A stretch of DNA of 32,120 nucleotides from Verrucomicrobiales bacterium (lineage in GTDB: Bacteria > Verrucomicrobiota > Verrucomicrobiia > Limisphaerales > UBA9464): contig SYMJ01000058.1 of NCBI GenBank assembly GCA_005805505.1, positions 1 to 32,120 of the forward strand, written 5' to 3'. Each line of letters begins with the position of its first letter. Positions within the stretch are counted from its first letter, which is position 1. Position numbers and translations under genes: made by a program. Positions 24,968 to 32,120 of the stretch are shown here, piece after piece. The notes beneath the pieces were generated by a model. The model worked only from the letters and a program-made list of their open reading frames with translations, ran no database searches and was not told the DNA's origin.

Positions 24968-25423
24968 ATGGAAGCGCTATCCGCACTCCGAATGTTCAAT
25001 CCGGCCGCCCTCCGGGAGTCGCCCCTCGGCAAGGCCGGGATGGAGTCTCTGCAGAAAGCGGGGATGGGAGACTTGGGAAAACTCATTCCCGACTCGGAGA
25101 TGGGAAAGCTACAGCCGTTCAACAAGGCATTCCCGGACGCGATGCCGCTGCCCACGGGGGTGAATCCGAGTGGTATCCCCTCGCTGGGGAGAGTCTCGGG
25201 GCGAGATGCCTTTGCCGACACCCTGGGTCGGTTTGTGGGCGAAGTGGCTGACAAGCAAGTGGCCGCTGGAGATTCGGTTCGCGGCTTGGTCACTCAGCAG
25301 GGAGTGCCTCTGCACCAAGCCATGATCGCCATGGAGGAAGCCAGTGTCTCTTTCCAGTTGATGGTCGAGGTGCGCAACAAGCTCCTCGAATCGTACCAAG
25401 AATTGATGCGGATGCAGGTCTGA
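24968..25423 (+). CDS. fliE: Flagellar hook-basal body protein FliE, with long N-terminal extension
   Basis: 151 residues against about 100-105 usual. FliE joins the MS ring to the rod. The conserved part starts near residue 75 (FADTLGRFVGEVADKQ) and ends VPLHQAMIAMEEASVSFQLM and VRNKLLESYQELMRMQV. The first 70 residues (rich in Gly, Met, Pro) are not part of the family core. The start at 24968 is the first ATG after the flgC stop; an internal start could shorten the extension. Confidence 0.92.
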   Translation: MEALSALRMFNPAALRESPLGKAGMESLQKAGMGDLGKLIPDSEMGKLQPFNKAFPDAMPLPTGVNPSGIPSLGRVSGRDAFADTLGRFVGEVADKQVAAGDSVRGLVTQQGVPLHQAMIAMEEASVSFQLMVEVRNKLLESYQELMRMQV

Positions 25424-25442
25424 GGATTAAGGGCCCCAAGTG

Positions 25443-27095
25443 ATGAACAACAGTTTCCAAGAACTCCTGCAGCAATTGGCTTCCGTCTGGAAGGAGATCG
25501 GCATCAACCAGCGAGTCTCGATCGTCCTCGCCGGATTGGTCGTCTTGCTCGGTTTGAGCGGCATCGCGGTTTGGTCGAGCCGTGAAGACTACACCGTTCT
25601 CTTTGGCAACCTTGCCGAGGCCGAGGCTTCCAAGGTGATCAATGCGCTCGATGAGAGCAAAATTCCTTACAAGGTCCGGGGCGGCGGTAGCATCTCGGTG
25701 CCCGCCGACAAGGTTCATTCCCTGCGCATCCAATTGGCTGGTAAGGGGATTCCCGGTGGCGGTACGACGGGGTTTTCTCTCTTCGATAAGCCTAATTTCG
25801 GCATTTCGGACTTTGTGCAGCGGGTCAATTACCTGCGGGCCATCCAGGGAGAATTGTCCCAGACCATTTCACGGGTCGATGGCATCGAATCCGCCCAGGT
25901 GATGCTCGTAATGCCCGAGAACCGTCTACTGGTGGAGTATCAGAAGAAACCCAGCGCCTCGGTGTTCCTGAAGCTGCGGGGTAACGTGCCCATCCCTGCC
26001 GCGACGGTGAATGCTATCCGCTTCCTCGTTGCCAATGCGGTCGAAGGGCTCAATCCGGAAGGGGTCTCTATCACCGACAACATCGGCAACCTCCTGACCG
26101 AGGCCTTTGATAATGATCCTATCACTGGGGCTACTTCGTCGCAGCTCAAGCAACGCCGCGAATACGAAAACTATTTAGCCAAAAAGGTAGAGTCGTTTAT
26201 GGCCCCCAACGTCGGGGGGTCGGCGCGGGTTATGGCGCGCGTGTCGGTCGACCTAGACTACACGAGCCTGCAGCGGAAGGAGACCAAGTTTGACCCGGAG
26301 AGTCAGGTGAAGCGCACGGAAACGATCACCGACGAGCGCATTGACAACACGAGCTCGGCCCTAGCGGGCGCGGTCGGCGCGCCGGGTGCGGCGACCAATG
26401 CCAATACGGACACCAACAGTCCGGCCGGCACGTCTCCGACGACCAAGAACAACACGAGCAAAAAAGTCACCCAGAACAATTACGAGATCAACGAGATTAC
26501 CACGACGCAGAGTCAAATCCCAGGTTCTACTAAGCGCCTTTCGGCCGCGGTCTTCATCCCCATCGAGTACACTGTGAGCGGGAGTAATCGTGTGGCCGTG
26601 CCCCGCAGCCCGGTTGAGATGATGAAGATCCGGTCTGCCGTCCGGTCTGCCTTGGGCATTGTCACAAATAGCGTGGACGGAAGGATTGACGAACTGTCGG
26701 TCGAAGAAATCGCCTTCAATGATCAACCCTCCCTCGAGCTGACCCAGCGTCTTGAGAAGAGTGAGCGCCAGCGTCTTTGGATCGATATTGCGCGTGATTC
26801 AGTTTTTCCGCTCTTGGGTGTCGGAGTGCTGGCCTTGTTCTGGCGGATCTTCCAGAAGACTAGCATCGATGAAATCCCCATCGGAATCCCACTCGGAGCC
26901 GCCTCCGGGGATGGCGGATCTCAGATGAATAGCTTCGCCTCCGGCCTCAGGGCCGGCCCCGCCAGCGAACCGGATGAAGTTCAACCCTTCGTGATGACTG
27001 CGGACATGATGAACCAGCTCATGAAGGAAAATCCCGCCAATATGACCCACGCGCTTCGCACCTGGATGACCCGCGGCGCCGAGAAATCGAAGTAA
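25443..27095 (+). CDS. fliF: Flagellar MS-ring protein FliF
   Basis: 550 residues from ATG 25443 (a GTG sits one codon upstream). Forms the membrane-embedded MS ring that holds the motor switch and export gate. A first membrane helix lies at about 26-46 (SIVLAGLVVLLGLSGIAVW). It is followed by ring-building motifs with YTVLFGNLAEAEASKVINAL, GTTGFSLFDKPNFGISDF and DGIESAQVMLVMPE. A Thr/Asn/Ser-rich loop lies near 300-345 and a second helix at about 455-473. The C-terminal tail (NPANMTHALRTWM) is the FliG-binding segment. Confidence 0.96.
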   Translation: MNNSFQELLQQLASVWKEIGINQRVSIVLAGLVVLLGLSGIAVWSSREDYTVLFGNLAEAEASKVINALDESKIPYKVRGGGSISVPADKVHSLRIQLAGKGIPGGGTTGFSLFDKPNFGISDFVQRVNYLRAIQGELSQTISRVDGIESAQVMLVMPENRLLVEYQKKPSASVFLKLRGNVPIPAATVNAIRFLVANAVEGLNPEGVSITDNIGNLLTEAFDNDPITGATSSQLKQRREYENYLAKKVESFMAPNVGGSARVMARVSVDLDYTSLQRKETKFDPESQVKRTETITDERIDNTSSALAGAVGAPGAATNANTDTNSPAGTSPTTKNNTSKKVTQNNYEINEITTTQSQIPGSTKRLSAAVFIPIEYTVSGSNRVAVPRSPVEMMKIRSAVRSALGIVTNSVDGRIDELSVEEIAFNDQPSLELTQRLEKSERQRLWIDIARDSVFPLLGVGVLALFWRIFQKTSIDEIPIGIPLGAASGDGGSQMNSFASGLRAGPASEPDEVQPFVMTADMMNQLMKENPANMTHALRTWMTRGAEKSK

Positions 27096-27101
27096 TTCGC
27101 T

Positions 27102-28127
27102 ATGGCTAATCCGATTCCCGAGATTCTGGCCTCGAGCCCTGCCGATTTTGCCCGTCTGACACGGACACAAAAGATCGCCTTGCTCCTGGTGGTTCTGGGA
27201 GAAGAGGCGGCGATCTCCTTTCTTCGAGGGCTTCAGCCCGACGAGTTGGAGGCGATCTGCGCTGAGATGGCCAAGGTGGGGATGCTCTCCATTGAGATGC
27301 AGAATACCGTCCTGAAGGAGTTTACAGATGTGGCCATCCACGCCAGCACCTCTCTGCGTGGCGGTTTAGATTTCACCCAATCGATGTTGGAAAAGGCCCT
27401 GGGCCTCTACAAGGCGGCCACGGTGATCACTCGGGTGCTGCCCACCCGCACGCCGGTCTCCTCGATGACGCAAATTGTCGATCTAGATGCCCGGCAAATT
27501 TTTAATCTGCTCAAGCTTGAACAGCCGCAGATGATCTCACTAGTCCTCTCCTACCTGCCACCCGAAAAGGCTTCCCAGTTATTGATCATGCTCCGGAGCG
27601 ATTTGCGGGATCAGGTCATTGAGCGACTGGCTACTCTGTCTGCGACCCCTATCGAAATTGTCGAGAAGGTGGTCGAACAGCTCAATCGCAAGCTCGGTAA
27701 CCAGCACACGCGCGCCCTCAATCAAACCGGGGGCCTGAAGAGCGCTGCCAACTTGCTGAACTCGCTCGATAAAAACATGACCAAGGCGCTCCTGATGAAC
27801 ATCGAGGAACGCAATCCGGAGCTCGGTCAGCAAATACGCCAGAAGATGTTCACCTTTGAGGATGTGGCCACTTTGGATACTCCGGTTCTCCAGCGGGTGC
27901 TGCGCGAGGTGGATTTGCGCGATCTGGCGGTGGCTCTCAAGACGGCGAGCGATTCACTCAAGGGAGCGCTTCTCAGTGCGGTGTCCAAGCGTGCCGCCGA
28001 AACGGTGCAAGAAGAGATGAGCTTCATGGGGCCGCTCAAGCTGCGCGATATCGAGGCAGCCCAGATGCGCATCATCGAACTGGTCCGCAAATCCGAGGCC
28101 GACAACGAAGGGCTTAGCTCTTCCTGA
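27102..28127 (+). CDS. fliG: Flagellar motor switch protein FliG
   Basis: 341 residues. Part of the C ring, binding FliF at its N-terminus and interacting with the stator at its C-terminus. Landmarks are QKIALLLVVLGEEAAISFLR (N-domain), LEQPQMISLVLSYLPPEKAS (the EHPQR-like middle domain) and the C-terminal torque helix region FTFEDVATLDTPVLQRVLRE followed by VALKTA. The closing GPLKLRDIEAAQMRI block is typical. It starts 6 nt after fliF. FliM and FliN are not in the window. Confidence 0.95.
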   Translation: MANPIPEILASSPADFARLTRTQKIALLLVVLGEEAAISFLRGLQPDELEAICAEMAKVGMLSIEMQNTVLKEFTDVAIHASTSLRGGLDFTQSMLEKALGLYKAATVITRVLPTRTPVSSMTQIVDLDARQIFNLLKLEQPQMISLVLSYLPPEKASQLLIMLRSDLRDQVIERLATLSATPIEIVEKVVEQLNRKLGNQHTRALNQTGGLKSAANLLNSLDKNMTKALLMNIEERNPELGQQIRQKMFTFEDVATLDTPVLQRVLREVDLRDLAVALKTASDSLKGALLSAVSKRAAETVQEEMSFMGPLKLRDIEAAQMRIIELVRKSEADNEGLSSS

Positions 28128-28129
28128 TT

Positions 28130-28720
28130 ATGCAACTCAAACCCAATCCGATCCCGATCGCTTTTATCGAAGCCCTCCGCGAGGTCCAAGTTATCAAGAT
28201 CTCGCTCTCGGAATTGGAGCGCAAATGGTGTCTGCGTGAGCAGGAGGCCTATGCGCGGGGGGTCGCCGATGGTGAAAGAGCTCTGAGCGAGCAACTCGTT
28301 CAGCAGCGCGCCGATTTGCGCCATCTCCAGAATCGGCTCTTCGTCCAGCTCGAGAACACGATTCCCCAGGTGGTGAGAGACTGCGAGCAGGCGCTCATCG
28401 GCATCGCATGGGAGACGGCTCGCAAAGTCGTCAACTGCATCGAGATCACTCCCAGCATGGTTGAGGCTGCCTTAGAGGAGGCGCTGGTTTCGCTCCGCCA
28501 GACGGGTCGGGTTCGGGTGCAGCTCCATGCCGAAGACCTTGCGCTCCTTGAGGGGGTCAACAGCCCGGTATTGCTCAAGGAGCTTGGAGGCGAGCGCATC
28601 CGCTTCGAAGTGTCCTCGGAGGTCGGGCGCGGGGGCTGCTTGGTGTACACCGATTTCGGGACAGTGGATGCCCGCCGAGAGGTGAAACTCGAACTGCTGC
28701 GGCAATCGATGGAATCATGA
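28130..28720 (+). CDS. fliH: Flagellar export ATPase regulator FliH
   Basis: 196 residues. Binds the export ATPase FliI and links it to the export gate and C ring. An amphipathic helical N-half (SELERKWCLREQEAYARGVA, then DGERALSEQL) precedes the C-domain with VVRDCEQALIGIAWETARKV and SEVGRGGCLVYTDFGTVDAR, as in FliH/YscL proteins. It starts 2 nt after fliG and overlaps fliI by ATGA. Confidence 0.9.
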   Translation: MQLKPNPIPIAFIEALREVQVIKISLSELERKWCLREQEAYARGVADGERALSEQLVQQRADLRHLQNRLFVQLENTIPQVVRDCEQALIGIAWETARKVVNCIEITPSMVEAALEEALVSLRQTGRVRVQLHAEDLALLEGVNSPVLLKELGGERIRFEVSSEVGRGGCLVYTDFGTVDARREVKLELLRQSMES

Positions 28721-30063
28721 ACTCTTCAGGCACATCGCCGGGTCAACGATTGGGAGGCATACTGGAGCGTGTGCGGAGTACTCGTGTGGTCGAGAATCGT
28801 GGACGGGTCGTTCAACTCATCGGCTTGGTGATTGAGAGCGAGGGACCTCTTTGCGCCGTGGGAGAACTTTGTCGGATCGAGGGTGGCCACAAGAAGGGCG
28901 ACGCGTTGGCCGAAGTGGTGGGCTTTCGTCAGGGTCGGGTGCTTCTCATGCCCTTGGCGGAGACCCATGGTATTCATCCCGGGTCCGAGGTCGTCGCCCT
29001 GGGGCACCCCTTGGAGGTTCCCGTGGGGGCAGATTTGCTGGGTCGCGTTCTCAATGGATTGGGGGAACCCATCGATGCGCTCCCACCCGTGAGGCCGGTG
29101 TTCCGGGCTCCGTGCATGGCGCCACCACCTCACCCCTTGCAGCGTCGCCGGATCCGCGAGGTCTTTGGTACCGGCATCAAGGCGCTCGATACGCTGATCC
29201 CCGTCGGCCGAGGGCAGCGTCTGGGAATCTTCGCTGGATCAGGCGTCGGAAAATCAACGCTCCTAGGCATGATGGCGGCCCGAGCTGAGGCAGACGTCAA
29301 TGTCATCGCTTTGATCGGTGAGCGGGGTCGTGAGGTGCGCGAATTCTTGGAGAAGGATCTCTCGGAAGAGGGTCGTGCCAAATCGGTGATCGTGGTGGCG
29401 ACCTCCAATGAGCCGGCATTGATGCGCCTTAAGGGGGCCTACTCGGCCATGGCCATCGCCGAGTATTTTCGGGACCAGGGAAAATCGGTCCTTCTGATGA
29501 TGGATTCGGTGACCCGTTTTGCCATGGCCCAGCGGGAGATCGGACTGGCGGTAGGTGAGCCACCCGCCACCCGGGGTTATACACCCAGCGTCTTTGCTCT
29601 CCTGCCTCAGTTGCTTGAACGGGCCGGCTCAGGACAGAGCGGGGCCATCACCGCGTTCTTCACGGTCTTGGTTGAGGGAGACGACATGAACGAGCCGGTG
29701 GCGGACACGGTTCGCGGCATCCTCGACGGGCATATCGTGCTCGACCGCATGCTGGCTCAACAGAACCACTATCCGGCCATTGATGTGCTTCAGAGCATCA
29801 GCCGTCTTACCCGGGATTTATGCTCCGAGGAGCAGCTCCGCCTGGCAGGGCAGGCCCGCGAGCATCTCTCTAACTACAAGCGCAACGCGGACTTGATCAG
29901 CCTGGGCGCCTACGCGGCCGGCTCTAATCCAGCCATTGATGCCGCCATTCGTCTGAAGGAACCCCTGGAGACCTTCCTCCGGCAGGGGGTCGACCAGGGT
30001 GTGACTCCCGCCCAGGCCTGGGCGGGTCTTCAATCGGCCGTGAACGGAGGAAAATCTTTGTGA
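28717..30063 (+). CDS. fliI: Flagellum-specific export ATPase FliI
   Basis: 448 residues. An F1-beta-like hexameric ATPase that drives unfolding and export of flagellar subunits. Walker A GSGVGKST is at 174-181. GERGREVREFLE follows near 201-212. Walker B ends in MMDSVTRFAMAQRE with Asp263, and the PATRGYTPSVFALLPQLLER block is fully conserved. Length and all key residues look intact, so this is a functional-looking gene despite lesions further downstream. Confidence 0.97.
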   Translation: MNSSGTSPGQRLGGILERVRSTRVVENRGRVVQLIGLVIESEGPLCAVGELCRIEGGHKKGDALAEVVGFRQGRVLLMPLAETHGIHPGSEVVALGHPLEVPVGADLLGRVLNGLGEPIDALPPVRPVFRAPCMAPPPHPLQRRRIREVFGTGIKALDTLIPVGRGQRLGIFAGSGVGKSTLLGMMAARAEADVNVIALIGERGREVREFLEKDLSEEGRAKSVIVVATSNEPALMRLKGAYSAMAIAEYFRDQGKSVLLMMDSVTRFAMAQREIGLAVGEPPATRGYTPSVFALLPQLLERAGSGQSGAITAFFTVLVEGDDMNEPVADTVRGILDGHIVLDRMLAQQNHYPAIDVLQSISRLTRDLCSEEQLRLAGQAREHLSNYKRNADLISLGAYAAGSNPAIDAAIRLKEPLETFLRQGVDQGVTPAQAWAGLQSAVNGGKSL

Positions 30064-30097
30064 GCACCTTGATTTCAAAACATCCACCCCGGTCCCG

Positions 30098-30568
30098 ATG
30101 AAACGATTTCGATCCCGAGTCACAGCCCTCCGAGAGCTTCGACAACGTCGCGAAGAGGACACCCTCCAAGTCCACGCTCGTGCAGTTCGGAATCGTCAAG
30201 CGGCCGAAGCGCAGTTTCAGGAGTGCCTCGGAGCCTTGTTGCGTCACCAGCAGGAAGTGCAGACCGATTTGATGCGCGGGTGTCCAGCTTCTCGACTCGT
30301 ACAACAGGACGGGTACCGACTGTTGCTGGAACAGCGGTGCCACGAGAGCCGTCAGCAGGTGGTTGAGGCGACTTCTGCGGCCGCAGCGTCACTTCAGGCA
30401 GTCCTGCTAAGCCGTCGTGACCGTGAATTGGTTGAGAAATTCTGCGCTAAGGAGTTGGTCGACCACCAACGTGAACAGTTGAAGGAAGATCAGAAGAATC
30501 TTGATGAAATGGCCTTGCGACGACGGCCGGTCGATTTCGCCGCCCTTGGAACCTCTCAAAACTTGTGA
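30098..30568 (+). CDS. fliJ: Flagellar export chaperone FliJ
   Basis: 156 residues. A coiled-coil chaperone that bridges FliI and the export gate. It opens MKRFRSRVTALRELRQRREE, a typical FliJ start, and stays helical and charged throughout, ending in EQLKEDQKNLDEMALRR. Position after fliI supports the call. Its stop overlaps the GTG of the next gene (GTGA). Confidence 0.88.
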   Translation: MKRFRSRVTALRELRQRREEDTLQVHARAVRNRQAAEAQFQECLGALLRHQQEVQTDLMRGCPASRLVQQDGYRLLLEQRCHESRQQVVEATSAAAASLQAVLLSRRDRELVEKFCAKELVDHQREQLKEDQKNLDEMALRRRPVDFAALGTSQNL

Positions 30569-30864
30569 AATCCATCGCTATTCCGCTCGTCGGATCATTG
30601 ATTGGCGCTCTGCTGTATCTGGCTGTCACCGCCGCCTTAATTCTCAAGGGATACAAGCCCCCCGCGCCGTCAACCGTATCCAAGGCTGCAAAGGTCAAGG
30701 AATCAGCCGGTATTTCAGGGTCGCCTCTCGCTGAAAAAACGGCAGATGAACTCAATGGGAGAACCCCTTCCTGGAAATACTACAACACGGACGTCGAGTT
30801 CCTCATCGAATACCTCAAGCAGACGAGTAATTCATTCCGGATTCGTCAGAAGGATTTGGACTAG
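30565..30864 (+). CDS. MotE-like protein, N-terminal part, ending at an in-frame TAG
   Basis: 99 residues from a GTG overlapping the fliJ stop. An N-terminal membrane helix (about 5-27, IPLVGSLIGALLYLAVTAALIL) is followed by a Pro/Lys/Ala-rich stretch and the start of a coiled coil (VEFLIEYLKQTSNSFRIRQK). The frame stops at TAG (30862-30864) but the same frame continues open for 115 codons with the rest of the coiled coil and the MgtE-N-like domain. The expected whole protein of about 215 residues resembles MotE, the stator chaperone often found near fliJ. Readthrough, a nonsense mutation or two separate products are possible. Confidence 0.65.
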   Translation: MKSIAIPLVGSLIGALLYLAVTAALILKGYKPPAPSTVSKAAKVKESAGISGSPLAEKTADELNGRTPSWKYYNTDVEFLIEYLKQTSNSFRIRQKDLD

Positions 30865-31209
30865 TTGGGTCAACGACTGACAGCCGAACGCGCTGAACTC
30901 GCGTCCGTGACCCAGTCGGTGGCCCGTCTGCGCGACGACATTGATCGTCAAGTGATCCGGATTCAGGACGATGAAGCCATCAATCTAAAGCGATTGGCCA
31001 AGACTTACGCGGGTATGGAGCCTTCCAGTGTCGCGAAGGTTTTTGTGGAGTTGGACGAAAAGCTCGTCGTGAAGGTCATGAGCCAGATGAAGGACGATCA
31101 AAATGCGTCCATTCTCGATGCCTTGGCCAAGACCAATGCCCAAGGAGCAAAACTAGCAGCGGCCTTGTCGGACAAACTGCGGTTGGTGCCCACCGGCAAA
31201 AAGTCATGA
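30865..31209 (+). CDS. MotE-like protein, C-terminal part (MgtE-N-like), directly after the TAG
   Basis: 114 residues if begun at the TTG that immediately follows the TAG; AGAAGGA lies 10 nt before it (30848-30854), so reinitiation is conceivable. A heptad-like region (RLTAERAELASVTQSVARL) continues the coiled coil of the upstream part. Then YAGMEPSSVAKVFVELDEKL and VMSQMKDDQNASILDALA resemble the MgtE N-terminal domain found at the end of MotE proteins. Without the membrane helix it would be cytosolic. The stop overlaps the next gene (ATGA). Confidence 0.65.
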   Translation: MGQRLTAERAELASVTQSVARLRDDIDRQVIRIQDDEAINLKRLAKTYAGMEPSSVAKVFVELDEKLVVKVMSQMKDDQNASILDALAKTNAQGAKLAAALSDKLRLVPTGKKS

Positions 31210-31904
31210 CCACTCTCAGTCCGCTGGGGGCGGAGACGCTGTTGCTTCCAACCCTAGCTGCGGTGGGAGGAGTCGGAGCTCTGGTGGTTCCAGAACGCAC
31301 GGATGGAGAGTCTTTGTTTGCGTCGATGGTCACGGGAGCACTGACATCGGTGCACGGTGATGGAGTTCTCCAGCCGCCCTCATCCGCTAGCGAAGCGGCG
31401 TTGGTAGTGCTTCCGGTCCAGGCATCGGAGTCTTCCGGGGGAGGGGCTAATAAGGTGGCTCATCCTGCGATGGTCATCGAGAAAACGGTGCCACCAGAAC
31501 AGGGATTTAGGGCTGTGCAATTACTCGTGGGTTCGGACTTGCGTCCGACGCCCGCCTCGTCCCATAGGCCTCACTGGGGTCTGCGACGGGGTGACTGTGC
31601 AACCCCGAAGGTTGCGGACGATTCCGAAGCGTCTCTCTGGGCGAATCGAGAACCCAAGGAGGGTCTCAACGATGAAGTGTCCTCCGGTGAGTCGAGTCTG
31701 GGGATCTCCGAGAATGGAGGGATGCCCACTTGGGCCCTAGTTCCAGGGGTGTTACCCCCTTGGGTTCCCCCTGTGATGACTCCGGTGGCGGAGTCCTCGC
31801 TTGCAACGGGTTTTTCAGAGGGTTCGGAACCTTCAGGCCCGCCCTTGTTCAACGACAATTATTCCTCCCCTTTGGCGACAATTAAAATTCCTCACTTGAG
31901 GTGA
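31206..31904 (+). pseudogene. Truncated FliK-position gene (probable hook-length control fragment)
   Basis: 232-residue frame, of which about 213 lie before the likely IS end. The N-terminus has ESLFASMVTGAL and a long low-complexity Ser/Pro/Gly/Glu region, as FliK N-terminal halves often do, and the place after fliJ-motE is where fliK usually sits. The conserved C-terminal hook domain of FliK is absent. The last residues (from about DNYSSPLATIKIPHLR) appear to be encoded by IS sequence. Identification as FliK rests on position and composition, not on a conserved motif. Confidence 0.5.
31853..31892 (+). repeat. Short direct repeat at the IS left end
   Basis: Two copies of CGACAATTA, spaced 23 bp, both leading into TTCCTC with a 3-nt length difference. 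They are candidate transposase binding sites. Confidence 0.55.
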
Positions 31905-31974
31905 GGGGTTTTTGGTTCGTCCGGCCAAGCCGGACTATGGGCGATTGCCCATTGGTCTTGTGGCTTGCCGCAAG
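31888..31974 (+). promoter_or_regulatory. Four consecutive hairpins before the transposase ATG
   Basis: Hairpin 1: CCTCAC/GTGAGG (31890-31906), followed by GGTTTTT. Hairpin 2: GTCCGGC/GCCGGAC with a 3-nt loop (31919-31935). Hairpin 3: ATGGGC/GCCCAT with loop GATT (31937-31952). Hairpin 4: CTTGTGG/CCGCAAG with loop CTTG (31957-31974), ending at the base before the ATG. Such a leader would limit read-in transcription and translation of the transposase. A structured RNA with another role cannot be excluded. Confidence 0.55.
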
Positions 31975-32120
31975 ATGATTACTGGAAAGCAATGCGGGCG
32001 GCTCCGAAGGGAGTTTGCCCGCACCCACAACATGAAGCTGAGTGCCATGAAAGCTGGGGTCGATCGCAAGACGGCCCGGAAGTATCTGCAAACCCAAGCG
32101 TCACCGGAACAACTCCAAAA
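31975..32120 (+). CDS. IS21-like transposase (IstA), 5' part only
   Basis: 48 codons before the window end. The N-terminal helix-turn-helix region reads CGRLRREFARTHNMKLSAMK and AGVDRKTARKYLQTQASPEQ. The block AMKAGxDRKTARKY, followed by a short acidic/proline segment, is what I associate with one subgroup of IS21 transposases. The catalytic DDE domain would lie beyond the window. The start ATG touches the preceding hairpin; no Shine-Dalgarno is free. Confidence 0.7.
   Translation, partial: MITGKQCGRLRREFARTHNMKLSAMKAGVDRKTARKYLQTQASPEQLQ

Larger units (their letters stand above)
31846..32120 (+). mobile_element. Left end of an IS21-like insertion sequence
   Basis: The probable end begins TGTTCAACGACAATTA (IS21-type elements start 5'-TG). 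CGACAATTA occurs at 31853-31861 and 31876-31884, each followed by TTCCTC, like the multiple terminal repeats of IS21 elements. A transposase gene starts at 31975 and is cut by the window edge. The exact boundary is inferred and the right end and target duplication are not visible. Confidence 0.6.

Overview
The window looks like chromosomal DNA of a free-living Verrucomicrobiota bacterium, possibly of the Limisphaerales/Pedosphaera type. It is GC-rich (roughly 60% by eye) and densely packed, with many ATGA/GTGA gene overlaps. It encodes a 51-residue basic protein of a kind I associate with Verrucomicrobiota/Chlamydiota, a PEP-CTERM-tailed secreted protein, an ECF sigma factor paired with a membrane Ser/Thr kinase, and a MEKHLA-domain protein. 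The taxonomic call is an inference from gene content; no rRNA gene is present.

Layout. 1-538: a tRNA-Arg(ACG) on the minus strand with little else. 539-3003 (minus): an ECF-like sigma factor overlapping a transmembrane Ser/Thr kinase with a kelch-like outer domain. Divergent from these is a Tat-like FAD oxidoreductase (3129-4883), separated by an AT-rich gap with a perfect operator-like dyad. 4966-6267: a mannose-1-phosphate guanylyltransferase. 6269-10825 (minus): a run of five genes (YheT-like hydrolase, PQQ-like beta-propeller, MEKHLA protein, CoA-binding protein, lactonase-like propeller). 11025-14072 (plus): small basic protein, a strongly structured intergenic RNA segment, an RsuA-type pseudouridine synthase, an SH3 protein and FolD. 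14109-15302: two secreted proteins with high-expression-like codon use, closed by a strong terminator. 15492-18140 (minus): an overlapping operon of N-carbamoylputrescine amidase, SDR and ROK kinase. 18409-18705: an HU protein with its own terminator. 18876-23939: a large membrane/TPR protein, a GT4 glycosyltransferase and a WecA/MraY-type transferase, plausibly for surface polysaccharide.

24121-31904 is a flagellar basal-body and export operon, flgB-flgC-fliE-fliF-fliG-fliH-fliI-fliJ followed by a MotE-like gene and a FliK-position gene, preceded by a sigma-54-like promoter. Its downstream end carries two lesions. The MotE-like frame is split by an in-frame TAG, the only TAG stop I find among the roughly 35 genes here. 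The FliK-position gene runs into the left end of an IS21-like element whose transposase is cut by the window edge. The IS end has a short direct repeat and four consecutive hairpins directly before the transposase ATG.

The most unusual points are the split MotE frame, the IS insertion with its hairpin-rich leader, the structured RNA between the small basic protein and the pseudouridine synthase, and the sigma/kinase/dyad arrangement. No CRISPR array, prophage or recognisable defence system is visible.
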